Assembly (NCBI GenBank): GCA_963736505.1
Contig: CAVTOZ010000003.1
Location: 2,108,001-2,172,000, forward strand
DNA from: Solirubrobacter sp963736505
Lineage (GTDB): Bacteria > Actinomycetota > Thermoleophilia > Solirubrobacterales > Solirubrobacteraceae
Direction of reading: 5' to 3'
Length of the DNA stretch: 64,000 nt
Part shown: positions 1 to 7,960 of the stretch, one piece after another
Layout of the letters: the number at the start of each line of letters is the position of its first letter
Position numbering within the stretch: the first letter of the stretch is position 1
Position numbers and translations under genes: made by a program
The notes under the pieces: model-generated
What the model saw: only the letters and a program-made list of their open reading frames with translations
Told to the model about the DNA's origin: nothing
Databases searched by the model: none

Positions 1-797
1 GCGGTCTGGGCGTCGGGCTCCTCCCAGCCGACCGCGGCCTTCGGGTCCAGGCCGTCCTTGTAGAAGGACGCGTAGTACTCGAGCGCCTTGGCCGCCTCAG
101 GCGAGTTCAGCGCGGACTTCCAGGTGTTGCCGTCCTGCGTGGCGATCTGGCCGCCGGCCTGCCAGATGGTCGGCAGGTACATGTGCTCGCTCAGGCCCGT
201 GTAGCTGACGGGGTAGACGTTGGGGACCTTCGCCCGGATCGCCTTGGCGGCGGCCATCATGTCGTCCCAGGTCGCCGGCGGCGTGTCGATGCCGGCCTTC
301 GCGAGGATGTCCTTGCGGTAGATCAGGGCGCGGGCGCCCGCGTACCACGGCTTGCCGTAGACCTTGCCGTTGAGCGTGGCCGCGTCGACCAGGCTGGAGA
401 CGTAGTCGCCGGACTTGAACTTGGGCTGCTCGACCAGGCCGCCCTGGTCGGCGAACTCGGGCGTCCAGGTGGTGCCCATCTCGGCGACGTCCGGCACCTT
501 GCCGCCGGCGATCGCCGTCACGAACTTGTCGTGGGCCTGCGCCCACGGCACGAACTCGATGTTGACCTTCGTGCCGGGGTGCTTGGCCTCGAAGTCGGTC
601 CCGTACTGCTTGACCACGCCCTGGATCTTGGGCGAGCCCGGATCCATGATCCAGACGCTGATCGAGCCGGAGAGCTTGCCGCTGTCGGCGCCGCTCGTCG
701 CGCTCTTGCTGCTGTTGTCGCTGCCGCCCCCACAACCGGCGACGACGATCGCGGCGATCACCGCAGCCGCGGCCGTCGCGAACCTGAGATTCCTCAC
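1..797 (-). CDS. Sugar ABC transporter substrate-binding lipoprotein (partial)
   Basis: Extracellular solute-binding protein (bacterial family 1) that would deliver a sugar to an ABC importer. The frame opens at a GTG at 797 behind a strong GAGGAGG ribosome site and runs off the window edge, so about 265 residues are visible and the C-terminus is missing. The N-terminus is a lipoprotein signal peptide: basic residues, a hydrophobic stretch, then VVAGC with the lipidated Cys near residue 22, followed by a Gly/Ser linker. Later segments such as GGKVPDV and YGKPWYAGARALIYR are typical of this family. It follows murQ and a GntR/UTRA regulator on the same strand, so an amino sugar or a cell-wall sugar is a likely ligand; that is inference. 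Permease genes would lie outside the window. Confidence 0.85.
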   Translation of the reverse strand, partial: MRNLRFATAAAAVIAAIVVAGCGGGSDNSSKSATSGADSGKLSGSISVWIMDPGSPKIQGVVKQYGTDFEAKHPGTKVNIEFVPWAQAHDKFVTAIAGGKVPDVAEMGTTWTPEFADQGGLVEQPKFKSGDYVSSLVDAATLNGKVYGKPWYAGARALIYRKDILAKAGIDTPPATWDDMMAAAKAIRAKVPNVYPVSYTGLSEHMYLPTIWQAGGQIATQDGNTWKSALNSPEAAKALEYYASFYKDGLDPKAAVGWEEPDAQT

Positions 798-841
798 TCG
801 TCCTCCTCTCCACCGCAAGCGGGTGGGATGATTTGAGACGT

Positions 842-900
842 CGCCCGTTCTGAGCGGGCGGCGCAACGTCGCACCCGCCGGCCGCCTTCGGGCGGCCGGC
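842..900 (-). terminator. Two hairpins after the GntR gene
   Basis: A perfect 10-bp inverted repeat (877-886 with 891-900) closed by a TTCG tetraloop lies 19 bases past the GntR stop codon. A second, 6-bp stem (842-847 with 855-860) follows. Neither has a T-run, as is usual in very GC-rich actinobacteria. The pair sits between the regulator and the binding-protein gene on the same strand, so it could end or damp transcription between them. Confidence 0.55.
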
Positions 901-918
901 GCTCCTTCAGTCACCGGC

Positions 919-1653
919 CTACCTGAGCGCCGGACGAAGCTCCGTAACAAGCCGGTACCGGTCCCCGCGGTACACGGACCTCACGAACTCCACCACCTCC
1001 CCTCCCTGTCCCTCGGTCGTGCGCTCGAAGAGGAAGGCCGGCGAATGCACCGGCACGCCGAGCAGGTCGGCCTCCTCCTGGCTGGTCACGGTCGGCTCGA
1101 TCGTCTGGACCCCAGAGGCGATCACGATGCCGCGGCGCTCCCGTAGAAGCTCGTAGAAGGACCGCTGCGCGAGGTCCTCGCGCTTGAGGTCCGGGAGGAA
1201 GCTGCGCGGCGCGTGCAGCCACTCGATCGCCATCGTCTCGTCGTCGGCGAGGCGCAGGCGCGTGATGACCCAGACCTCCTCGACCGGCGAGAGGTGCAGG
1301 CGCTGGCCGAGCTTGGCCCCGGCGCTCTGGACCTCGAAGGAGACGACGCGGCTGGAGGGCCGCATGCCGCGGCGCGACATGTCCTCGCTGAAGGACGTCA
1401 TCGTCAGCGGCAGCGCGATCTTCGGCTCCGCGACGTAGGTGCCGGAGCCGTGGCGGCGCAGGAGCAGGCCTTCGCGCACGAGCTCGTCGATCACCGCGCG
1501 CAGCGTGGGCCGGCTGACCGCGAGCTCGGTCGAGAGCCTGCGCTCGGACGGCAGCGCGTCCCCGACGGTCAGCTCGTCGAGCATCGTCAGGATCTGGTCG
1601 CGCACAAGCGCCTGCTTGCTCGACCTGCCGTTGGTGTGCGCCAGTCCGCTCAT
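919..1653 (-). CDS. GntR-family regulator with UTRA domain (DasR/NagR type)
   Basis: DNA-binding repressor of 244 residues. The N-terminal winged helix (about residues 12-80) has the GntR signature, with LPSERRLS and VSRPTLRAVIDEL, ending in the wing motif HGSGTYV. The rest is a UTRA ligand-binding domain, which in this subfamily senses phosphorylated sugars or related small molecules. It lies 44 bases after murQ and before a sugar-binding lipoprotein gene on the same strand. The sites at 1683-1708 and 2590-2615 match the known DasR/NagR operator pattern, so it probably controls murQ, itself and the transporter, with an amino-sugar phosphate as inducer. Family and neighbours support this; the ligand is inferred. 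Confidence 0.9.
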   Translation of the reverse strand: MSGLAHTNGRSSKQALVRDQILTMLDELTVGDALPSERRLSTELAVSRPTLRAVIDELVREGLLLRRHGSGTYVAEPKIALPLTMTSFSEDMSRRGMRPSSRVVSFEVQSAGAKLGQRLHLSPVEEVWVITRLRLADDETMAIEWLHAPRSFLPDLKREDLAQRSFYELLRERRGIVIASGVQTIEPTVTSQEEADLLGVPVHSPAFLFERTTEGQGGEVVEFVRSVYRGDRYRLVTELRPALR

Positions 1654-1682
1654 CCACCCTCTCCGGCGCCGGAGAGTAGCGA

Positions 1683-1708
1683 GTGGTCAAGGATTGGTCA
1701 AGACCACT
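1683..1708. promoter_or_regulatory. DasR-like operator upstream of the GntR gene
   Basis: A palindrome TGGTCAAGACCA (1695-1706) with an extra GTGGTC half-site whose start lies 11 bases earlier (1683-1688). DasR and NagR sites of the HutC subfamily have the form TGGTCTAGACCA. The palindrome overlaps the murQ stop codon (1698-1700) and lies about 45 bases before the regulator start, where autoregulation would be expected. The site before murQ has the same layout. Confidence 0.7.
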
Positions 1709-2570
1709 TTTCGACAGCCGGTCGAATCGCCCCGTCCGCCGCGTCCAGCCGCACGCGTGCAGTGGCGGCGTCGACGCCGGCCGCGAGCATCACGATCGCC
1801 TGCCCGACGTCGTCATCGGCGGCCTGCAGCGCGGCCTTCGCCGCCTCCTCGGTGCACTGCGTGGCGAGCACGCAGACACGGATCGCGCGGGCGCGCAGCT
1901 TGTCGTTGGCCACGCGCATGCCCGCCATCAGGTTCCCGTAGGTGCGCCCGCGGCGGACCATCACGGCGGTCGAGAACGCGTTCAGGACGAGCTTCTGGGC
2001 GCTGCCGGCCTTCAGGCGCGTGGAGCCGGAGATCGCCTCGGCGCCGACCGGCGTCTCGATCCGGTGGTCGGCGTGCGCGGCGAACGGGGCGCACGTGACG
2101 GCGGCGATCAGCGCGGGCCGTGCCGCCGCCAGGGCGCCGAGGACGTACGGCGTGCGGCCGCTCGCGGTCACGCCGATCACGACGTCCTGCTCGCCGGGCG
2201 ACAGCCCGCGGACCGCCGCCGCGCCGGCCTGCGCGTCGTCCTCGGCGGCGGCCTCGGCGCGCGAGCCCGGCGGGTGCTCGGCGCCCGCCACGACCGCGAT
2301 CGCGCGGTCGTCGCCGAACGTCGGCCCCCACTCGGAGGCGTCCAGCGCCGCGATCCGGCCGCCGCTGCCGGCGCCGACGTAGATGACGCGGCCGCCGAGC
2401 GCCGCGGCGGCGTCGGCGAGCGCCGCGATCGCCGGCTCGGCGGCCTGGACGGCGGCCAGCACCTCGGCGTGCCCGCGCACGACCGCGCGCACGACGTCGA
2501 CCGTCGGTGCGCGATCGAGGTCGGCGAGCTCGGCGGCGCGCTCCTCCGTCGTCAGCGCGGCGAGGTCCAT
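1698..2570 (-). CDS. murQ: N-acetylmuramic acid 6-phosphate etherase MurQ
   Basis: Cytoplasmic enzyme of cell-wall recycling that cleaves the lactyl ether of MurNAc 6-phosphate to give GlcNAc 6-phosphate and D-lactate. The 290-residue protein is close to the usual length of about 300. The SIS-domain signature YVGAGSGGRIAALDASEWGPTF-like segment appears near residues 63-84 in shortened form: GAGSGGRI, then DASEWGPTF, whose Glu is the expected general acid/base. ASGRTPYV and GSTRLKAGSAQK, both hallmark MurQ motifs, follow. It is the first gene of a minus-strand set with a GntR/UTRA regulator and a sugar-binding lipoprotein, and has a DasR-like operator on each side. This suggests induction during recycling or uptake of amino sugars. 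Confidence 0.93.
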   Translation of the reverse strand: MDLAALTTEERAAELADLDRAPTVDVVRAVVRGHAEVLAAVQAAEPAIAALADAAAALGGRVIYVGAGSGGRIAALDASEWGPTFGDDRAIAVVAGAEHPPGSRAEAAAEDDAQAGAAAVRGLSPGEQDVVIGVTASGRTPYVLGALAAARPALIAAVTCAPFAAHADHRIETPVGAEAISGSTRLKAGSAQKLVLNAFSTAVMVRRGRTYGNLMAGMRVANDKLRARAIRVCVLATQCTEEAAKAALQAADDDVGQAIVMLAAGVDAATARVRLDAADGAIRPAVEKWS

Positions 2571-2589
2571 CGGCCGGGCACCCTGTCAG

Positions 2590-2615
2590 GTGGTCTCCGG
2601 GTGGTCAAGACCACT
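2590..2615. promoter_or_regulatory. DasR-like operator upstream of murQ
   Basis: GTGGTCAAGACCAC (2601-2614), a palindrome with 6-bp arms and a 2-base centre. It is preceded by a further GTGGTC half-site (2590-2595) starting 11 bases before the palindrome. It lies about 20 bases before the murQ start. The layout (half-site, 11-base step, palindrome, then T) is the same as at 1683-1708. It is also about 65 bases before the divergent HD-GYP gene, which could therefore share control. Confidence 0.75.
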
Positions 2616-2679
2616 CGGCTTCGCGTCGGTCCGGATCCCGACCGCTCAAAGACCCACAATCGTGGCCGATACCCCGACC

Positions 2680-4128
2680 ATGGTCCGGACGCGCATTGTC
2701 CTCTCTCTCGCTGCCCTGATCCCCGCGGCGATCGTCGTATGGGTCGGCTCACGCACCGTGATGATGCCGAAGCAGCTGCATTTCGGCCTCGTCGGCGGCG
2801 CGGCGTCGATCACCAGCTTCGCATCGCTCGCCCTCACGGTGGCGGGCGCCCGCGCGCGCGACGGCCGCGCGGTCCTGATGGGCACCGCGTTCTCGACGAT
2901 GACGGCGCTGTTCGCCATCCACGGCCTCTCGACGCCCGGCTTCCTCGTCGGCCCCAACGGCCTGATCGCGCTCGCCGGCGGCCTCTCGATCCCCGTCGGC
3001 GCCTACCTGCTGGCACTGACCGCGCTGCCCGCGCTGCGCCGGACCCGCAACGTCGCCCCGCTCGTCGCGGCGCAGATCGCCCTCTTCCTCGGCGTGCTCG
3101 GCCTCGGCGCGCTCGCGCTGATCGACCCCTCGATCGTGCCCGCCGTCCCGCAGCCCAAGTCGGCGCCGGCCCTCGGCCTGCTCGCCGCCGGCGCGGCGAC
3201 GCTGGCGCTGCTCGTCGTCCGCGCCCTGCGCACCTACGCGCTCACCCAGCGCGCCGCCGACCTCGCCGTCGCGCTCGGCTGCGTCTGGCTCGGCATCGCG
3301 CTGTACGCGAACCTCGTGATCGGCTCGATGACGCTCGCGTTCTACCTCGGCCACTTCCTCGAGATCGCCGCCGTCGCGCTCGTCGGCATCCCGGCCGCGC
3401 TGGACATCAAGCGCGCCGGCGCCTCGCGCCCGCTCGTCGGCGACCTCAACGCCGCCGACCTCGTCGCCTCCGAGCAGGCCTACCTCGGCCCGCGAGTGAA
3501 CGCGCTGATGGTCCGGCTCGCCTCGCGCGACACGTCGACGGAGGAGCACACCCGCCGCGTCGCCCTGCTCGCCGCCCGCGTCGGCGACGAGCTCAAGCTC
3601 TCCGCCACCGCGCGCCGCCATCTCGCCGTCGGCGGCCTGCTGCACGACATCGGCAAGCTCTCCGTGCCGCTCGAGATCCTCCAGAAGCCCGCCGGGCTGA
3701 CGGACGAGGAGTTCGCGGCGATCAAGCGTCACCCGGCCGACGGCCGGCGCCTGCTGGAGGAGCTCGGCGGCTTCCCGGACGACGTGCTGCGGCTCGTCTC
3801 CGACCACCACGAGCGCCTCGACGGCAGCGGCTACCCGCGCGGCCTGAAGGCCGGCGAGCTTCCGCTCCAGACGCGCATCCTCGCCGTCTGCGACGTCTAC
3901 GACGCGCTCGTGTCCGACCGCGTGTACCGCCCGGCGTGGAAGCCGGAGCGCGCGCTGGCGCTGCTGCACGAGGAGTCGCACGCGTACGACGCGGTCGTCG
4001 TCGCGGCGCTCGAGCGCACGATCGGCCCGGAGCGCGCCGGCAACGAGCCCGGCTGGGTCGCGGACCTCTCCGCGCGCGCCGTCGAGGCCGCCCGCGGCGC
4101 CGCGACGCGCCCCGCGTCCGCCTCGTAG
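2680..4128 (+). CDS. Membrane-bound HD-GYP domain phosphodiesterase
   Basis: Probable cyclic-di-GMP phosphodiesterase. From the ATG at 2680 it has 482 residues (a GTG at 2662 is an alternative). The first half holds about seven hydrophobic segments (residues about 5-240), forming a membrane sensor region. The second half (about 285-455) is an HD-GYP domain: HTRRVALLA, then the metal-binding LLHDIGKL, a conserved HP in IKRHPADG, DHHERLDGSGYPRGL containing the GYP-type signature, and AVCDVYDALVSDR. All the expected metal and substrate residues seem present, so it should be active. It is divergent from murQ across a DasR-like operator. The GGDEF-EAL protein at 26659-29250 is the other cyclic-di-GMP enzyme in the window. 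Confidence 0.88.
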   Translation: MVRTRIVLSLAALIPAAIVVWVGSRTVMMPKQLHFGLVGGAASITSFASLALTVAGARARDGRAVLMGTAFSTMTALFAIHGLSTPGFLVGPNGLIALAGGLSIPVGAYLLALTALPALRRTRNVAPLVAAQIALFLGVLGLGALALIDPSIVPAVPQPKSAPALGLLAAGAATLALLVVRALRTYALTQRAADLAVALGCVWLGIALYANLVIGSMTLAFYLGHFLEIAAVALVGIPAALDIKRAGASRPLVGDLNAADLVASEQAYLGPRVNALMVRLASRDTSTEEHTRRVALLAARVGDELKLSATARRHLAVGGLLHDIGKLSVPLEILQKPAGLTDEEFAAIKRHPADGRRLLEELGGFPDDVLRLVSDHHERLDGSGYPRGLKAGELPLQTRILAVCDVYDALVSDRVYRPAWKPERALALLHEESHAYDAVVVAALERTIGPERAGNEPGWVADLSARAVEAARGAATRPASAS

Positions 4129-4147
4129 AGACGTCTCCACGCCGGAG

Positions 4148-4204
4148 TCCCTTCCGCTCGGCGCCGCGGCGCCGTAGCATCGGCATCCGTACCCACGGAA
4201 GGGA
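4148..4204 (+). promoter_or_regulatory. Leader hairpin that could mask a ribosome-binding site
   Basis: TCCCTTCCG (4148-4156) is exactly complementary to CGGAAGGGA (4196-4204). The second arm contains the GGAAGGGA ribosome site of the gene starting at 4210, five bases before its ATG. Between the arms, 4159-4174 is a perfect 16-base palindrome that can form an inner hairpin. A folded transcript would hide the ribosome site. It could instead be the terminator of the HD-GYP gene, which ends at 4128. Confidence 0.45.
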
Positions 4205-4209
4205 ATCGG

Positions 4210-4821
4210 ATGCATCGGAGGCTCGTCCTCTTGGCCGGCTTGCTCGGCGTCGCCACGGCGGGCGTGATGCCCGCGCTCGCTCTGCTGCCGGATCGGCCGG
4301 CCGCGCGGGCCTGGTCGCACTCGCCGCCTGAGCCGCCGCTCGTCCACCCCGCCGCGCCGGCTCGCTGGAACCACGGCTCGTCGGCTTCGCTCGGGCTCCT
4401 GCGCCGCGTCACGGCGCGCGAGGCGACGCGCTCGCAGTCCGCGCTCGCCGCCTGCGAGCGGCGCGCCGGGCACCGGGTCAGCCGCTACCGCCGCTGCGCG
4501 GTGACGGCGCTCGAGCGCACGTCGGCGTTCGCCGCGGCCAACAGCAAGATGCTCTCGCTGCTGGTCAGCGACGCGCTCGCCACGCACGCCTGCCGCGGCC
4601 GCGTGCTCGCGCTGTCCGGCAGCACGGGGCTGCTCGCGCAGATCGCGCGCACGACCCGCATGTCGGGCCTCGACGCGCCGTGGCCGGACGTGCTCGCCGC
4701 GTCGCGCTCGATCCGCGGGCTCGCGCACGAGACCGTGCGGCTGGCGCACTGGAGCCGCTGGGCGACGACCTGCCGGGCACGCCCGGCGGCGCCGCCGCCG
4801 CCGGACCGCCTGACCGCCTGA
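4210..4821 (+). CDS. Secreted protein of unknown function
   Basis: I do not recognise this 203-residue protein. It begins with a signal peptide (MHRRLVLLAGLLGVATAG, hydrophobic to about residue 25), followed by a Pro/Ala-rich linker. The mature part is helical-looking and Arg/Ala-rich with four Cys (CERR, RRCAV, HACRG, TTCRA), which could form two disulfides. The tail is proline-rich. The start is fixed by a GGAAGGGA ribosome site five bases upstream, itself inside a possible masking hairpin. Its stop overlaps the ATG of the degraded LivK-type gene (TGATG at 4819-4823), so the two were probably once co-translated. Confidence 0.6.
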   Translation: MHRRLVLLAGLLGVATAGVMPALALLPDRPAARAWSHSPPEPPLVHPAAPARWNHGSSASLGLLRRVTAREATRSQSALAACERRAGHRVSRYRRCAVTALERTSAFAAANSKMLSLLVSDALATHACRGRVLALSGSTGLLAQIARTTRMSGLDAPWPDVLAASRSIRGLAHETVRLAHWSRWATTCRARPAAPPPPDRLTA

Positions 4822-5127
4822 TGCGTTTGAAGAACCCACTCCGGTGGGCACTCGTCGCGACGTGCACCGCGCCATCCTGATCGCCGCGACGTCGCTCGTC
4901 GCCTTCCCCGCCACTGCCTCCGCGCAGACCGTCTACTCGAGCCTCCCACTGCAGGGCGCGGCGCGGTCGCAGACCGCCGCGATCGTCGCCGGCGCGCGGC
5001 TGGCGCTGAAGGACTCCTGGGCACCTACGGCTTCGACGCCGACGGCGACACGACGCTCAAGGACTACGGCCTCTACGGCGTGCGCGGCGGCGCCCCCACG
5101 TTCGCCGGAGTCGTGAGGGCGCCGTAG
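4821..5127 (+). pseudogene. LivK-type branched-chain amino-acid binding protein, internally deleted
   Basis: Only the two ends of an amino-acid ABC-transporter binding protein remain. From about 4859 a signal peptide (LIAATSLVAFPATASA) leads into QTVYSSLPLQGAARSQT and IVAGARLALK, the classic mature N-terminus of LivK-type proteins. At about 5008-5018 the frame breaks. The next frame reads LLGTYGFDADGDTTLKDYG and GVRGGAPTFAG to the stop at 5127, the classic LivK C-terminus. Some 300 residues of a family of about 390 are missing. A further break may exist at the front, because the ATG coupled to the upstream gene (4821) opens a different frame (MRLKNPLRWALVAT) ending at 4880. No function is expected. 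Confidence 0.78.
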
Positions 5128-5130
5128 CGC

Positions 5131-6747
5131 TCAGTCGAACGAGATCGCGCGGCCGGACACGAAGCCGTCCGAGCCCGCGATCTCCGCGATGACCTCGTCG
5201 GGGACGACGGTGTCGGTCGTGACCGCCATGACGGCGAGGTCGTCGCCGCCGCCCTCGTCGTGGCGCCCGACGGCGGCGGCCGAGATGTTGATCCCGTGCT
5301 CGCCGAGCGTCGAGCCGACGCGCCCGACCATGCCCGGCACGTCGGAGTAGCGGAACAGCACCAGGTGCGGCTCGTCGATCTGGACGTTGAAGCGCTGCCC
5401 CCACGCCTCCAGCAGGTGCGGGCGGTGGCGGTGGCCCAGCGTCGTGCCGACGACGCGCACGCGCTCGCCCCCGGCGACGATCGTCACCCGGATCAGGTCG
5501 GAGAAGTCGCGCGCGATCACCTCGCGCCGCTCGGAGACCTGGATCCCGCGCTCCTCGGCCAGCGCCGGCGCGTTGACGAGGTTGACCTCCTCCTCGGTGC
5601 GGCCGGCCAGCAGGCCGTTGAGCACCGAGAGCGTGAGCAGGCGCGTGTCGCGCTCGGCGATCCGGCCCATGTGCTCGACCTCGACGCGCTCGACGCTCGA
5701 GGACTCCGCCAGCGTCGCCGCGACGTGGCCGAGCTTGGCCGCGAGCGGGATGAAGGGGCCGAGCACCTCCATGTCCTCGGCGGACACGGCGGGGATGTTG
5801 ACGGCGGTCGAGACGACGCCGCCGGTGAGCGCGTTGACGACCTGCTCGGCCGTCTGCACGCCCGCGCGGTCCTGCGCCTCGGCCGTGGACGCGCCCAGGT
5901 GCGGCGTGACGACGACGTTGGGGTAGCCGAACAGCGGGTGCTCGGTGATCGGCTCAGTCGCGAACACGTCGAGCGCCGCGCCGGCGACCTTGCCGGAGTC
6001 CAGCCCCGCCTGCAGGTCCGCGTCGACGACGAGCGGGCCGCGGGCGACGTTGATGATGCGCACGCCGTCCTTGCACTGCGCGATCGTCTCGGCGTTGAGG
6101 AAGCCCTGGGTCTCCGGCGTCTTGGGCAGGTGCAGCGTGATGAAGTCGCCGGCCGCCAGCGCGTCGGCGGGCGTCTCGGCCTTCTCGACGCCCAGCTCGC
6201 GGAAGCGGTCGTTGGACACGAACGGGTCGAACGCGATCACGTGCATGCCGAAGGCGCGCGCCCGGATCGCCACGAGCTGGCCGATGCGGCCGAATCCCAG
6301 GATGCCGAGCGTCTTGCCCTCGACCTCGGTGCCGCCGAACTTCGAACGCTCCCACTTGCCGCTGGTGAGCGACGCGTGCGCCTGCGGGATGTTTCGCGCG
6401 AGCGCGAGCATCAGCGCGACGGTGTGCTCGGCGGCGGCGACCGTGTTGGCCTCCGGCGCGTTGGCGACGACGATGCCGCGCTTGGTCGCGGCCGGCACGT
6501 CGACGTTGTCGACGCCCACGCCGGCCCGGCCGATCACCTTCAGCGAGTCCGCGTGCTCGATCAGCTCGGCGTCGAGCTTGGTCGCGGAGCGGATCAGGAT
6601 GCCGTGGTAGGCGCCGATCTTCTCGATCAGCTCCTCGCGGCTCCAGTCCGTGCCGAGGTCGACGTCGAAGCGCTCGCGCAGCATGTCGACGCCGGTCTCG
6701 GCGATCTTCTCCGCGACGAGGACGCGGTAGGGCTCGGTCAGCGTCAT
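5131..6747 (-). CDS. serA: D-3-phosphoglycerate dehydrogenase SerA
   Basis: First enzyme of serine synthesis, oxidising 3-phosphoglycerate with NAD. The protein has 538 residues, the long actinobacterial type: substrate domain, NAD-binding domain with GILGFGRIGQ near residue 150, the substrate/active-site stretch GRAGVGVDNVD, NVARGPLVVD and the catalytic His in TPHLGAST. An intervening domain and a C-terminal ACT domain (about residues 465-538, DVPGMVGRVGSTL) follow, and the latter usually gives feedback control by serine. The start is the ATG at 6747, which overlaps the stop of the preceding aminotransferase (ATGA). This indicates co-translation with the likely next pathway enzyme. Confidence 0.95.
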   Translation of the reverse strand: MTLTEPYRVLVAEKIAETGVDMLRERFDVDLGTDWSREELIEKIGAYHGILIRSATKLDAELIEHADSLKVIGRAGVGVDNVDVPAATKRGIVVANAPEANTVAAAEHTVALMLALARNIPQAHASLTSGKWERSKFGGTEVEGKTLGILGFGRIGQLVAIRARAFGMHVIAFDPFVSNDRFRELGVEKAETPADALAAGDFITLHLPKTPETQGFLNAETIAQCKDGVRIINVARGPLVVDADLQAGLDSGKVAGAALDVFATEPITEHPLFGYPNVVVTPHLGASTAEAQDRAGVQTAEQVVNALTGGVVSTAVNIPAVSAEDMEVLGPFIPLAAKLGHVAATLAESSSVERVEVEHMGRIAERDTRLLTLSVLNGLLAGRTEEEVNLVNAPALAEERGIQVSERREVIARDFSDLIRVTIVAGGERVRVVGTTLGHRHRPHLLEAWGQRFNVQIDEPHLVLFRYSDVPGMVGRVGSTLGEHGINISAAAVGRHDEGGGDDLAVMAVTTDTVVPDEVIAEIAGSDGFVSGRAISFD

Positions 6748-7916
6748 GCCGCCGCCGGAACCCCGGCCTCGACGAACACGCGCTGGGCGGCGCCGACGCC
6801 GGCGCCGAAGTCCACCTCGTGGCCGAGCTGGGCGAGCACCATCTCGAGCCCGCTGAGCGAGGTCAGGATGTCGAACGCGCCGAAGTAGCCGCAGTGGGCG
6901 ATCCGTAGGATCTTGCCCTTGAGGTCGTCCTGGCCGCCGTTGGCGGTGATGCCGAGCTTGCGCAGGCCGCCGGGGACCTTGCCGCCGTCGATGTCGGCAG
7001 GGAGCTCGATCGCCGTGACGACGGTCGAGCGCTCGTCCGGGTCGCCGTAGAGCTCGAGGCCGAGCGCGGCGGCGCCGGCGCGCGTGGCGCGGGCGAGCAG
7101 CGCGTGGCGGGCGAAGACGTTGTCCAGGCCCTCCTCGGCGATCAGGTCGAGCGCGACGTCGAGCGCCTGGAACAGCGACACGGCGGGCGTGAACGGCGAG
7201 TTGCCCTTGCGCTGGGACTTGGCGGTCTTGACCCAGTCGAAGTAGTAGCGGCCGCCCGGCCGCGCCTCGACGAAGTCCAGCGCCTTCTGCGAGACCGACG
7301 CGAAGCCGAGCCCGGGCGGGATCATCAGCGCCTTCTGCGAGCCGGCGACGACGACGTCGACGCCCCACGCGTCCTGCTTGATCTCCGCGGCGCCGAGGCC
7401 GGAGACGGCGTCGACGACGAGCAGCTTGCCGTGGCGGTTGACGACCTCGGCGATCGCCTGGATGTCGTTGACGATGCCGGTCGAGGTCTCGCTCAGCGTC
7501 GCGAAGACGATCTCGATGCCCTCGTTCTCGGTCAGCAGCCGGTCGAACTCGGCGGGGTCGAGGCGCTCGCCCCAGCCCGGCTCGTAGCGCGTGGCGTCGG
7601 CCTCGTACGCGGTCGCCAGCTCGATCCAGCGCTCGCCGAACTTGCCCGCCGCCGCGACCAGGACCTTCGTGCCGGGGCGGATCAGGTTCGCGGCCGCCGA
7701 GTCCATCGCGCCCGAGCCGCTCGACGCGAACGTGAGCACGTCGTTGGCGGTCTGGAACACCGCGGGCAGCTTGGCCAGCACGCGCTCGTAGACCTCCACG
7801 AACGCGGGCGCGCGGTGGTAGAGCATCGGCGCGGCCATCGCCTGCGAGACCGCCGGCGGTACTGGCGTCGGCCCGGCGGTCATGAGGTACTGCTTCACGT
7901 ATGGATTCGGCGTCAT
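6744..7916 (-). CDS. Class V aminotransferase (serine/alanine-glyoxylate type; possible phosphoserine aminotransferase)
   Basis: PLP-dependent enzyme of 390 residues. Visible landmarks are the N-terminal TAGPTPVPP, the cofactor region FASSGSGAMDSAAANL, the Asp in VVDAVSGLGA, and the PLP Lys in VAGSQKALMIPPG. This is the family of alanine-glyoxylate and serine-pyruvate aminotransferases. It ends within the serA start codon and follows ilvC by 44 bases. Pairing with serA suggests it supplies the phosphoserine aminotransferase step in place of a classical SerC; that is inference, and photorespiration-type glyoxylate transamination is the alternative. The latter would link it with the glycolate operon at 51412-58357. 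Confidence 0.85.
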   Translation of the reverse strand: MTPNPYVKQYLMTAGPTPVPPAVSQAMAAPMLYHRAPAFVEVYERVLAKLPAVFQTANDVLTFASSGSGAMDSAAANLIRPGTKVLVAAAGKFGERWIELATAYEADATRYEPGWGERLDPAEFDRLLTENEGIEIVFATLSETSTGIVNDIQAIAEVVNRHGKLLVVDAVSGLGAAEIKQDAWGVDVVVAGSQKALMIPPGLGFASVSQKALDFVEARPGGRYYFDWVKTAKSQRKGNSPFTPAVSLFQALDVALDLIAEEGLDNVFARHALLARATRAGAAALGLELYGDPDERSTVVTAIELPADIDGGKVPGGLRKLGITANGGQDDLKGKILRIAHCGYFGAFDILTSLSGLEMVLAQLGHEVDFGAGVGAAQRVFVEAGVPAAA

Positions 7917-7960
7917 GGGAGCGGGTTCCTGACCTTTGGGGAGGACGACGCGGAGGGTAG

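Noticed and set aside
2749..4914. 721-codon open frame antisense to the HD-GYP and secreted protein genes
   Set aside because: No family similarity; the plus strand carries the HD-GYP metal site and a good ribosome site for the next gene.
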